From a bacterium (GTDB lineage: Bacteria; Desulfobacterota; Binatia; DP-6), in contig JAHCID010000008.1 in assembly GCA_026129405.1 (NCBI GenBank), positions 1-64,000 of the forward strand: a stretch of DNA of 64,000 nucleotides, read 5' to 3'. Below are positions 45,528 through 53,148 of the stretch, one piece after another; the stretch's first letter is position 1; each line of letters begins with the position of its first letter. A model generated the notes under the pieces. That model saw only the letters and a program-made list of their open reading frames with translations. It made no database searches and was not told the DNA's origin. Position numbers and translations under genes: made by a program.

Positions 45528-47426
45528 ATGGGACCCGTCCGCCGTATGCCCGCCGCCGCGCCGCACGGTCGTCATCCAGGCTCGTTGCGGGCGGCGACGT
45601 CGCTCGTGCTCCTCGCCGTCGCGACGGCGTCGGCACAGATGCCGCAGCCCGGTCAGGTCCGCATCGCGAGCGCGATCGTCGCCCCGGATACGGCGGCTGC
45701 GGGTGCCACCGGACGCGTGCGGCTGAACGTCCTCATGCGCCGGGTCGACGTCGTGCCGGCGCTCGTCGAAGGCCGGTTCCGCGTTCGTGTGCAGGACGGG
45801 GCCGCGTTCGACACGACGATCGTCCCCACCGGCTGCCGGGCGGTGGGGCGCAGACTCCGGTGCCGCGAGCGCTCGAGCGGTCTGACGCTGCGCCTGCGCG
45901 TGCGTTCCGCCGGCGGCGAGCCCACATGGGATATGCGCCTCGTCGCCAAGCGGCTGGGCGACGCCCAGACCGGCACCCGGCGCCCGCAAGCGCCGCTTCG
46001 CGTGCTGTTCGAGGGCCTCGGACGCGACGCCGTGACGGTTCGGCTCCGTGGCTGCTCGCCGCAGGGTGCGCGCAGCCTCGAGTGCGGGGCGTCGCGTCCT
46101 CCGAACGTCGTGGTGATCGTCACCGACGACCAGCGCTGGGACTCGCTCGGCTTCATGCCGGTCGTACAGTCGCGGCTCGCGGGCGAAGGCATGCGCTTCG
46201 ACAACGCCTTCGTGTCGACGCCGGTGTGCTGTCCCAGCCGCGCGACGATCCTCACCGGCCTGTGGGCACACAACCACGGCACCCACACGCTCGTGCCGCC
46301 CAACGGGGGGGCGACGAAGTTCGTCGGCGCGGACACCTCGACGATGGCCACCTGGCTCCAGGCCGCCGGCTACCGCACCGGGTTCTTCGGCAAGTACCTG
46401 AACGGCTATCGCGACCTCGGGCCGCCCGCGAAGCCGACGTGGTACGTCCCGCCGGGCTGGAGCCGCTGGCGCGCGATGCGCGAGGAGAGCTACTTCGACT
46501 TCGACGTCGTCGGCGAGGACGGCCTCGTGGAGACGTTCACCGGGCGCGAGAGCTACTCGACCGACGTGCTGCGCGATCAGGCGCTCGCCTTCATGGACGA
46601 GGCGCTCGCGGCGGACGAGCCGTTCCTCGTGCACTTCACGCCGTTCGGTCCCCACTCGGCGCGCGACTCGGTGTACCCGCGCCCGGCGCCGCGGCACGAA
46701 GGCCTGTTCGGGGATATGCCGCTGCCGCTGCCGCCGAACTTCGAGGAGGTCGACGTCGGCGACAAGCCGCAGTCGCTCCAGGCACTGCCGCTGGGCCACC
46801 TGCTGCGGATCGGGATCTCGCGCGAGAGCCACCGGCGGCACGCCGCGACGCTCCAGTCGATCGACGAGGCGGTGGACGCCATGCTCGGGCGACTCGAAGC
46901 CGCGGGGGCGCTCGACGACACGGTCGTGATCTTCACGTCCGACAACGGCTTCACGTTCGGCGAGCACCGCCTGCATCTCCGTAAGCTGTGTGGCTTCGAG
47001 GAGTGCATCCGGGTGCCGTTCGTCGTGCGCGCGCCCGGTTTCGCGCCCGCGGGCACGGTGAGCGCGCGTCTGGTGCAGAACATCGACATCGCCCCGACGG
47101 TCGCGGCGCTCGCCGGCGTCGTCCCGCCGGCCCTGGTCGACGGGCGCAGCGTCGTCCCGTTGCTCCTCGGGGAAGAAGCGGGGTGGCGCTGGGAGCTTCT
47201 GTTCGAGCAGTGGCAGGTCTTCGACAACCGGGAGTTCGTCGCGCTGCGCACCGAGACGTGGAAGTTCATCGAGGACATCACCACCGGCGAGCAGGAGCTC
47301 TACGACCTCGTCGGCGATCCGTGGGAGCTCGAGAACCGGGCCGCGGCGCGGGGGTACGAGACCATCCGCGACGCGCTGCGCACGCGTGCCTTCGCGCTCT
47401 TCGCCGCGTCCCCCGGCGAGCACTGA
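45528..47426 (+). CDS. Secreted sulfatase with N-terminal domain
   Basis: This 632-residue arylsulfatase-type enzyme is exported by a signal peptide (TSLVLLAVATASAQ). Residues about 40-185 form an unassigned beta domain. The sulfatase part begins PNVVVIVTDDQRWDSLGFM, with metal-binding Asp pair and the formylglycine motif C234-C-P-S-R (PVCCPSRATILTG), so Cys is modified by FGE. Later segments are HNHGTHTLV, FTSDNGFTFGEHRLH with metal ligands Asp, Asn and His, and the C-terminal subdomain EQELYDLVGDPWELEN. It hydrolyses sulfate esters; the substrate is unknown. It is convergent with the gene at 47437. Confidence 0.88.
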   Translation: MGPVRRMPAAAPHGRHPGSLRAATSLVLLAVATASAQMPQPGQVRIASAIVAPDTAAAGATGRVRLNVLMRRVDVVPALVEGRFRVRVQDGAAFDTTIVPTGCRAVGRRLRCRERSSGLTLRLRVRSAGGEPTWDMRLVAKRLGDAQTGTRRPQAPLRVLFEGLGRDAVTVRLRGCSPQGARSLECGASRPPNVVVIVTDDQRWDSLGFMPVVQSRLAGEGMRFDNAFVSTPVCCPSRATILTGLWAHNHGTHTLVPPNGGATKFVGADTSTMATWLQAAGYRTGFFGKYLNGYRDLGPPAKPTWYVPPGWSRWRAMREESYFDFDVVGEDGLVETFTGRESYSTDVLRDQALAFMDEALAADEPFLVHFTPFGPHSARDSVYPRPAPRHEGLFGDMPLPLPPNFEEVDVGDKPQSLQALPLGHLLRIGISRESHRRHAATLQSIDEAVDAMLGRLEAAGALDDTVVIFTSDNGFTFGEHRLHLRKLCGFEECIRVPFVVRAPGFAPAGTVSARLVQNIDIAPTVAALAGVVPPALVDGRSVVPLLLGEEAGWRWELLFEQWQVFDNREFVALRTETWKFIEDITTGEQELYDLVGDPWELENRAAARGYETIRDALRTRAFALFAASPGEH

Positions 47427-47436
47427 GCGCGCGGCG

Positions 47437-47979
47437 TCAGCCGAGCGTCTCGACCCAGCGCCGCAGGGTCGGCAGCGTGCGCTCCGACCACGCCGACGCG
47501 CCCCGCAGCTTGCAGAAGTCGGCGAAGAGCCCGTCGAGCACGCCGATGGCCTCGTCGATGTCGGCGAGGCGCAGGAACAGGTCGTTCTCGAACTGGACGC
47601 GCGGATCGTCGGCGGTGTGATCGCGCTCGCCGAGCTCGGGGCAGCGCAGCGAGTCGTAGGTGAGCATGCCGCCGTCGAGCGTCAGCTCCCAGCGCCGCTC
47701 GCCGCGGGTGAGCACCAGGTGCGCGCGATCGACGACCTTGCCGCGCCGCAGGCCGGCGCCGAGCTCGGGTCCGAGGTCGCCCTGACCGACCACCGTCAGG
47801 CGCGGGCGATCGATCCCGCCGCCCTCGAGCACCACGCGGTCGCCGAGCGTGATCTCGATCGTGCCGCCCTCGACGTCGACCTTGCCGCCGCCCTCTTCGA
47901 CGTGGTGCACGAGCCAGGTGAGGAACTCGCGCCCGAGGAAGCGCTTCGCCTCGACGACGGCGAGGAAGTCCTCGTTCAC
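47437..47979 (-). CDS. Conserved protein coupled to RdgC-like gene
   Basis: This 180-residue cytosolic protein opens with NEDFLAVVEAKRFLGREFLTWL and shows alternating strands and helices (VDVEGGTIEITLGDRVVLEG, ELTLDGGMLTYDSLRCP) plus a C-terminal helical region. The GTG start at 47979 overlaps the stop of the RdgC-like gene (GTGA), so translation is coupled. The REFLTWL motif recurs in deltaproteobacterial proteins encoded beside RdgC homologues, to my recollection, which would support a functional pair. No enzymatic motif is visible. Confidence 0.65.
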   Translation of the reverse strand: MNEDFLAVVEAKRFLGREFLTWLVHHVEEGGGKVDVEGGTIEITLGDRVVLEGGGIDRPRLTVVGQGDLGPELGAGLRRGKVVDRAHLVLTRGERRWELTLDGGMLTYDSLRCPELGERDHTADDPRVQFENDLFLRLADIDEAIGVLDGLFADFCKLRGASAWSERTLPTLRRWVETLG

Positions 47980-48656
47980 GGCGCCGCCTCCTCTTCGCGC
48001 AGCAGGGGCAGGTGCGGCACGTCGGCGCGCGGATCGGCGGCACCGGGCACGAAGCTCGCCGGCTCGACGGAGCGGACCGCCTCGACGGTGCGCGACGTCA
48101 GGCCGACGTGCTCGGCCGCGAGGTAGGGGATCAGCGGCACCGGCTGCACGCCGAACGTCTCGCGGAACAGGTCGACGAACGCGTCGCGCGCCGCCTTCTG
48201 CTTGCCGCTGAAGTAGACGCGGCCGTTGTCGAGGTTCCAGGCGCAATCGAACAGCCGCGGGGCGGGCAGGGCGCGCACGAGCAGGCGCGCCTCGACCTCG
48301 TCCTTGATCTCGCGGCGCGCGGCGGCGCCCAGGCGCGGGATGCCGCGCTCGGCCTTGCGCTCCTCCTCGAGGCGGCGGCGCTCGAGCCACAGCAGCTTGC
48401 CCGGCACGGCGCGCTTGTCGAAGCGGAAGCCGATCACGAGGAACTGCTGGTAGAAGAGGTCGGCCGGCTCGACGAGCACCGCGAGCGGATCGTGGATCGC
48501 GACCCAGCCGCACGTCTGCTTGTCGGCGACGGCGTCGGCGTCGAACGGCCGGAAGGTACGGCGCGAGATCGCCTCGGCCGTGGCGTCGCGATCGAGACGC
48601 GCCGGTGGCGGAGCGATGAAGCGGGTGATGGTCGAGCTGGCAGAGAGCAGTCCCAC
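47976..48656 (-). CDS. rdgC: RdgC-like recombination-associated protein
   Basis: This protein of about 226 residues resembles RdgC, a DNA-binding ring protein that limits RecA loading and exchange. Typical features are the opening SASSTITRFIAPPP, GFRFDKRAVPGKLLWLERRR with a charged helix, the central EIKDEVEARLLVRALPAPRL, and the strand DCAWNLDNGRVYFSGKQKAA. E. coli RdgC is 303 residues, so this is a shorter deltaproteobacterial-type version. GTG 48656 is chosen with a GGAGGA upstream; the ATG further upstream adds a low-complexity stretch. It shares an operon with the 47437 gene. Confidence 0.65.
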   Translation of the reverse strand: MGLLSASSTITRFIAPPPARLDRDATAEAISRRTFRPFDADAVADKQTCGWVAIHDPLAVLVEPADLFYQQFLVIGFRFDKRAVPGKLLWLERRRLEEERKAERGIPRLGAAARREIKDEVEARLLVRALPAPRLFDCAWNLDNGRVYFSGKQKAARDAFVDLFRETFGVQPVPLIPYLAAEHVGLTSRTVEAVRSVEPASFVPGAADPRADVPHLPLLREEEAAP

Positions 48657-48709
48657 GGGGCGTCCGTTCCTCCGTGCGTCGGGGGCGTGGAGGTAGCACC
48701 GCCCCGCTC

Positions 48710-48725
48710 CCGCGCGCAAGCGCGG
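48710..48725 (-). terminator. Small GCAA-loop hairpin after the Dus gene
   Basis: CCGCGC and GCGCGG pair around GCAA, a stable GNRA-type tetraloop. It lies 28 bases beyond the Dus stop codon on the minus strand. The stem is short (6 bases) and there is no U-tract. Confidence 0.35.
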
Positions 48726-48752
48726 AAGTGTGGCGTCCGAGGCGCCGCGCGC

Positions 48753-49934
48753 TCACCCGCCGTCGAGCGCGCGCTCCCATGCGGCGCGCTCCTCGGGATC
48801 GCGCGGACCCGCGGGCGGCGTGTCGTCGTCGCGATCGTCGAGGTAGCCGTGGGGCAGGGCGACGCGCTTCTGCGCGCGGCCGTCCTTCACGCGGCTCTGG
48901 CGCACGGTGTGGAGCGGGAACGCGGCGTCGGGATCGAGGGTCGCGAGGATCGCGTCGAGCTGCTCCAGGCGATCGATGCGCGCCAGCGCGGCACGCACCG
49001 TGGCGGTGTGCGGGAAGCCCGCCGTGTACCAGCCGCACCACTTGCGCATCTGGCGCATGCCGTTCGACTCGCCGAAGAAATCGCAGAGGAGCCGGGCGTG
49101 GCGCCGCATGAGGCCGACCACTGCGCCGAGCCGCGGCTGCGGCGCGGGCTCGCGTCCCGCGAACACGGCACCGAGCTCGGCGAACAGCCACGGCCGGCGC
49201 AGGCAGCCGCGGCCGACGATGACGCCGTCGCAGCCCGTGCGGCGCATGAGGCGCAGCGCGTCCCAGCACTCCCAGACGTCGCCGTTGCCGAGGACCGGGA
49301 TCGTCGTCACCGCCGCCTTCAGGCGGGCGACCGCGTCCCAGTCGGCTTCGCCGGCATAGAGCTGCTGCGCCGTGCGCGCGTGGAGGCCGATGGCGGCGGC
49401 GCCCTCGCCCGCGGCGACGCGGCCGGCGTCGAGGTAGGTCGAGATGTCGTCGTCGATGCCGATGCGGACCTTCACCGTGACGGGCACGGCGCCGGCCCCT
49501 TCGACCGCGGCGCGCACCAGCCGCGCCATGAGACGCGGCTTCACCGGGATGGCGGCGCCGCCGCCGTGGCGCGTGACCTTCGGCACCGGGCAGCCGAAGT
49601 TGAGGTCGAGATGCGCGACGCCGTCCTGCACGAGGCCGCGCGCGGCGTCGCGCAGGGCGATGGGATCGCTGCCGTAGAGCTGCACCGAGCGCGGCGCGTC
49701 GCCGGGGCCGCCGCTGGCGAGGAGGCGCGTCAGGTGGTTGCCCTCGAGCCAGCCGCGCGCCGTGATCATCTCGGAGACGTAGAGCCCGGCCCCGTACTCG
49801 CGGCACAGCGTGCGGAACGGGTAGTTCGTGACGCCGGCCATCGGGGCGAGCACGATCGGCGGCCACACCGAGAGCGGGCCGATCCGCAGCGGGCGAAACT
49901 CGCCGGGGCGCGCGACCGGGACGTCGCGGTTCAC
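48753..49934 (-). CDS. dus: tRNA-dihydrouridine synthase
   Basis: This flavoenzyme of about 393 residues reduces uridines in tRNA D-loops. The FMN-binding TIM barrel starts VLAPMAGVTNYPFRTL. Catalytic C115 lies in HLDLNFGCPVPKV, followed by VKVRIGIDDD, the HARTAQQLYAGEADW substrate region, and VIVGRGCLRRPWLF phosphate-binding glycines. GTG 49934 is chosen because it precedes the barrel closely with GAGGCGAC upstream; an ATG at 50009 would add 25 unconserved residues. The C-terminal helical domain binds tRNA. Which Dus subfamily (A/B/C) is not certain; DusB-like features fit best. Confidence 0.9.
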   Translation of the reverse strand: MNRDVPVARPGEFRPLRIGPLSVWPPIVLAPMAGVTNYPFRTLCREYGAGLYVSEMITARGWLEGNHLTRLLASGGPGDAPRSVQLYGSDPIALRDAARGLVQDGVAHLDLNFGCPVPKVTRHGGGAAIPVKPRLMARLVRAAVEGAGAVPVTVKVRIGIDDDISTYLDAGRVAAGEGAAAIGLHARTAQQLYAGEADWDAVARLKAAVTTIPVLGNGDVWECWDALRLMRRTGCDGVIVGRGCLRRPWLFAELGAVFAGREPAPQPRLGAVVGLMRRHARLLCDFFGESNGMRQMRKWCGWYTAGFPHTATVRAALARIDRLEQLDAILATLDPDAAFPLHTVRQSRVKDGRAQKRVALPHGYLDDRDDDTPPAGPRDPEERAAWERALDGG

Positions 49935-50026
49935 CGGCGTCGCCTCGCGGTCGGGCGGGATTTGCGGCGATACGTGCACGCGACTAGAGGCACCGGCATG
50001 CGCCGGCACGTCAAGCGGCGCCCGCG

Positions 50027-50773
50027 ATGCCCGGCTCCTACGACGCGTTCGCGCCGCACTTCGACGCCTGGCAGCAGGCGTTCGGCGGGCCCTACGACGC
50101 GCTGATCCTGCCGCGTCTCCTCGCGGCCCTCGGGCGGTGGGCGCCGGGCGCGCGCCGTCTCGTCGACCTCGGGATCGGCACCGGCGACCTCGTCGTGGCG
50201 CTCGCCCGGCGCGGCTTCGACGTCGTCGGTGTCGACCGCTCCGCTCCCATGCTGGAGGTGGCGCGGGCCAAGGTCGCCGCCGCCGCGCTGCCGCGCCCGC
50301 CGCGGCTCCTCGAGCAGGATCTGCGGGCGCTGGCGCCGGGCGCCCCGTGCGACGCCGCGATCTGCGTCTACACGGTGATGAACCAGCTCACCGCCGACGG
50401 CGACCTCGCCGCCGCCTGCGCCGCCGTGCGCGACGCGCTCGTCGCGGGCGGCGTCTTCCTCTTCGAGCTGAACCTGCCCGCGGCGTACGCGCGCTGGTGG
50501 CAGGGCACGGAGATGCAGGTGCTGGGCGACGTCACCGTGACGCGCACGCACGCGCCGGTGCCGGGCACGTCGTGTGTCGAGGCGGAGGTGACGATCCGTC
50601 GCGGCGCCGACGTGCGCCGCGACCACGTCCGGCAGCGGCCGTTCGCCGACGCCGAGGTGACGGCCGCGCTCGCCGCCGCCGGGCTCGTCGCGCTCGGGTG
50701 CGAGGGCTACGACCCGTTCGGCGACGGCCCTGCGTCGAAGGCGCTGTGGGCGGCTCAGCGCCCGCGCGCGTAG
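50027..50773 (+). CDS. Class I SAM-dependent methyltransferase
   Basis: This 248-residue cytosolic protein starts YDAFAPHFDAWQQAFG and shows the SAM motif LVDLGIGTGDLVVALARRG, the acidic residue in VVGVDRSAPMLEVARAK, DAAICVYTVMNQLTADGDL and LVAGGVFLFELN. The central part (VTVTRTHAPVPGTSCVEAE) resembles small-molecule methyltransferases of the methyltransf_25/Methyltransf_11 type. The substrate is unknown. Its 3' end overlaps the convergent queC gene by 19 bases. Confidence 0.85.
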   Translation: MPGSYDAFAPHFDAWQQAFGGPYDALILPRLLAALGRWAPGARRLVDLGIGTGDLVVALARRGFDVVGVDRSAPMLEVARAKVAAAALPRPPRLLEQDLRALAPGAPCDAAICVYTVMNQLTADGDLAAACAAVRDALVAGGVFLFELNLPAAYARWWQGTEMQVLGDVTVTRTHAPVPGTSCVEAEVTIRRGADVRRDHVRQRPFADAEVTAALAAAGLVALGCEGYDPFGDGPASKALWAAQRPRA

Positions 50774-51423
50774 ACGGTGCGGTCCGGCACGCCGGCGCGT
50801 GCGAAGGCCTCGACGCGCTCGCGGCACTTGTTGCAGGCGCCGCAGTGGTCGCCGCCGCCCGTCGGGCGCAGGCAGGAGAGCGTGTGCTCGAGCGGCAGGC
50901 CGTCGCCGCGGCGGATGACGGCGTCCTTGTGGAGGCTGCGATAGGGCGCGACGATGCTCAGCTCGGCGCGCACCGCGGGGCCGGCGGCGCGCGCCAGCGC
51001 CGCGAAGAACCCGGGCGTCGCGTCGGGGAACGGGTTGCCGGCGAGCGAGCCGAGTGCCAGCGTCGGCCAGCCTTCGAGCGCGGCGAGCACGATCGCCTTC
51101 GCGAGCAGCACGAGGTTGCGGCCGGGCAGCTCGACGGCCGCGTCCGGCGCGTCCCACCCCGGAGCACCGTCGCCAGTGACGCTCCAGTGGCGGCCGTAGA
51201 CGTCGGTCATCGGCATCGCCAGCTCGCGCACGGCGCCGAGACCCGGCACGGCGGCCGCAGCGAGGAAGCGCCCCAGCGCCGCACGCTCCGCGTCCTCCCA
51301 GGGGTGGCCCGCCCGCACGAAGAGAGGGATGGCGCCGACGTTGCGGCCGAGCTCGGCCAGCAGCACCGCGGAGTCGAGGCCGCCCGAGCACAGCACGCCG
51401 ACGGGGCCGCGTACGCTCTCCAT
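50755..51423 (-). CDS. queC: QueC-like 7-cyano-7-deazaguanine synthase
   Basis: This 222-residue PP-loop ATPase makes 7-cyano-7-deazaguanine (preQ0), a queuosine precursor. It has the ATP motif SGGLDSAVLL (residues 13-22). The C-terminal zinc cluster has four Cys (LSCLRPTGGGDHCGACNKCRER), and a segment SIVAPYRSLHKDAVIRRG resembles the PxxxxxK substrate region. It is somewhat divergent from canonical QueC, and no queD, queE or queF lies nearby, so a related PP-loop role is possible. ATG 51423 is directly ahead of the ATP motif. Confidence 0.8.
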   Translation of the reverse strand: MESVRGPVGVLCSGGLDSAVLLAELGRNVGAIPLFVRAGHPWEDAERAALGRFLAAAAVPGLGAVRELAMPMTDVYGRHWSVTGDGAPGWDAPDAAVELPGRNLVLLAKAIVLAALEGWPTLALGSLAGNPFPDATPGFFAALARAAGPAVRAELSIVAPYRSLHKDAVIRRGDGLPLEHTLSCLRPTGGGDHCGACNKCRERVEAFARAGVPDRTVYARGR

Positions 51424-51661
51424 GGGCGCGCCGCTATCGGCGGGTGGGGCACCCGTCAAGGTGCGCGATCGGCGGGGTCGTGGCCCCACGGCGCCACGCG
51501 TCAGGGCGATTGCGAAGGCGTCGGCGGGGTCCATGACGCTGTCCGGCACGATCGGCTGCGCGAGCGGTCGTTCCCTCGCTCGGTCGACATCGACCGCTGC
51601 GAGTCGGGCGTGCTACCCCACGGACGAGTCTCGGCTTTCTGTGGGGCTCGGAGGGGGAAGC

Positions 51662-53101
51662 ATGCCGAAGACACCGCCCGAGGACGACGTCACCCTACCG
51701 TTCCCCGTCGCACCCGTCTCCAACATGGAGTGGGTGCCGAACGGGATCACTCCGAAGCAGCGTGTCGCCGCGCAGCTGATCCGCGAGGAGACCGAAGCGC
51801 GCGCCAAGCGCCACGGTCTGACGCGCGGCCAGTTCCTGCGTACCGCGGCCGCCACCGCGACGGCCTTCATGGTGCTGAACAAGCTCCACGGCCTCGACCA
51901 GTCCGGCGACGCCGCCGCGATGCCGCTCAAGAAGGTGCACTGCGACGACATCGCCGCCGGCCGTGAGCTGCTCGGCCGCAAGCTGTTCGTGATGGACGTG
52001 CAGCAGCACCACGTCGACACCGCCGCCTTCCCGGGCACCGGCACGTGCTTCCTCGCCTTCACGCCCGAGCTGCGCGCCAACTGCCCGGAGAGCATCGCGC
52101 AGAACAACTTCATCCGCGAGGTCTACGTGAACAGCGAGACCGACGTGGGCGTGATCAGCGGGCTGCCCTACGGCGCACCGATGGGCCCGGACGCGATGGC
52201 GGCGACGCGCGATCTCATCAACCAGCTGGCCGGCTCGGAGCGCGCGCTGTCGCAGGCGATCATCGATCCGAAGGCGCCGCAGGGAACCGTGACGTCGCTC
52301 GAGACGCTCGAGTATCAGGTGAAGACACTGAAGGGCCGCGCCCTCAAGACCTACACCTACTCGTACGACGGCTGGCGTCTCGACGACGAGGACCTCGCGT
52401 ACCCGATGCTCCAGAAGGCGCAGGATCTCGGGCTGCGCCTCGTCAACTGCCACAAGGGGCTGCCCGCGATCTTCGCGCGGGGCAGCTCCGAGTCGGTGCG
52501 GACGACGGATTTCCCGAAGGTCGTGCGCGACTTCCCGAAGCTCAACTTCTGCGCCTACCACTCGGGCTGGTTCCAGGACGACACCCATCCCGAGGGCAAG
52601 CTCGGCAACTCCGAGTTCATCGAGATCGTCCAGGCGATGCCGAAGAAGCATCGCAAGCGCTGCTACGCCGAGATCGGCAGCACGTTCGCGTTCATCCTGC
52701 TCGATCAGGGTCCCGAGGGGGCGGCTCGCTTCATGGGCCAGCTCCTGAAGACGTTCGGCTCGCGCAACATCCTCTGGGGCACGGACTCCATCTGGTGGGG
52801 CTCGCCGCAGTTCCTCATCGACGCCTTCAAGAACCTCCAGATCCCGGCGCCGATGCGGGAGCAGTACGGCTTCCCGCAGCTCACCGAGCGCGTGAAGAAG
52901 CGCATCCTCGGCGAGAACGCCGCCCGTCTCTACGGGGTCAAGCGCAAGGCCAAGCGCTGCACCATCAACGTCGATCAGCTGGCGACGCTCCAGGAGGCAC
53001 AGGGCGGGGCCCGCGAGGGACGCAGCCTGCGCTGGTGGGGACCGCAGACGCGGCGGCAGTTCTTCGCGATGCTCCGGCGCGAGAAGCAGCTGGTCGGGTG
53101 A
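51662..53101 (+). CDS. Exported amidohydrolase-family (ACMSD-like) metal-dependent hydrolase
   Basis: This 479-residue protein follows a strong GGAGGGGGAAGC site. After a charged 45-residue region comes a Tat-like signal with only one of the twin arginines (LTRGQFLRTAAATATAFMVL). The TIM barrel of the amidohydrolase-2 family shows FVMDVQQHHVDT, where the usual HxH appears as QxH, then a metal/base His in RLVNCHKGLP, FCAYHSGWF and the late Asp in WGTDSIWWG. The reaction may be a decarboxylation or hydrolysis; the substrate is unknown. It lies 47 bases upstream of the copper monooxygenase gene in the same direction. Confidence 0.75.
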   Translation: MPKTPPEDDVTLPFPVAPVSNMEWVPNGITPKQRVAAQLIREETEARAKRHGLTRGQFLRTAAATATAFMVLNKLHGLDQSGDAAAMPLKKVHCDDIAAGRELLGRKLFVMDVQQHHVDTAAFPGTGTCFLAFTPELRANCPESIAQNNFIREVYVNSETDVGVISGLPYGAPMGPDAMAATRDLINQLAGSERALSQAIIDPKAPQGTVTSLETLEYQVKTLKGRALKTYTYSYDGWRLDDEDLAYPMLQKAQDLGLRLVNCHKGLPAIFARGSSESVRTTDFPKVVRDFPKLNFCAYHSGWFQDDTHPEGKLGNSEFIEIVQAMPKKHRKRCYAEIGSTFAFILLDQGPEGAARFMGQLLKTFGSRNILWGTDSIWWGSPQFLIDAFKNLQIPAPMREQYGFPQLTERVKKRILGENAARLYGVKRKAKRCTINVDQLATLQEAQGGAREGRSLRWWGPQTRRQFFAMLRREKQLVG

Positions 53102-53148
53102 GGGCTCTTCGGAAAGGGAGCGGCCGCTCGGGCCGCAGGAGGTTCGCA

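Noticed and set aside
41783-46984. Plus-strand open frame of about 1730 codons
   Set aside because: It runs antisense to the Pat-like and ArsC genes and out of frame with the GGCT and sulfatase genes; composition is low-complexity and no motif is conserved.
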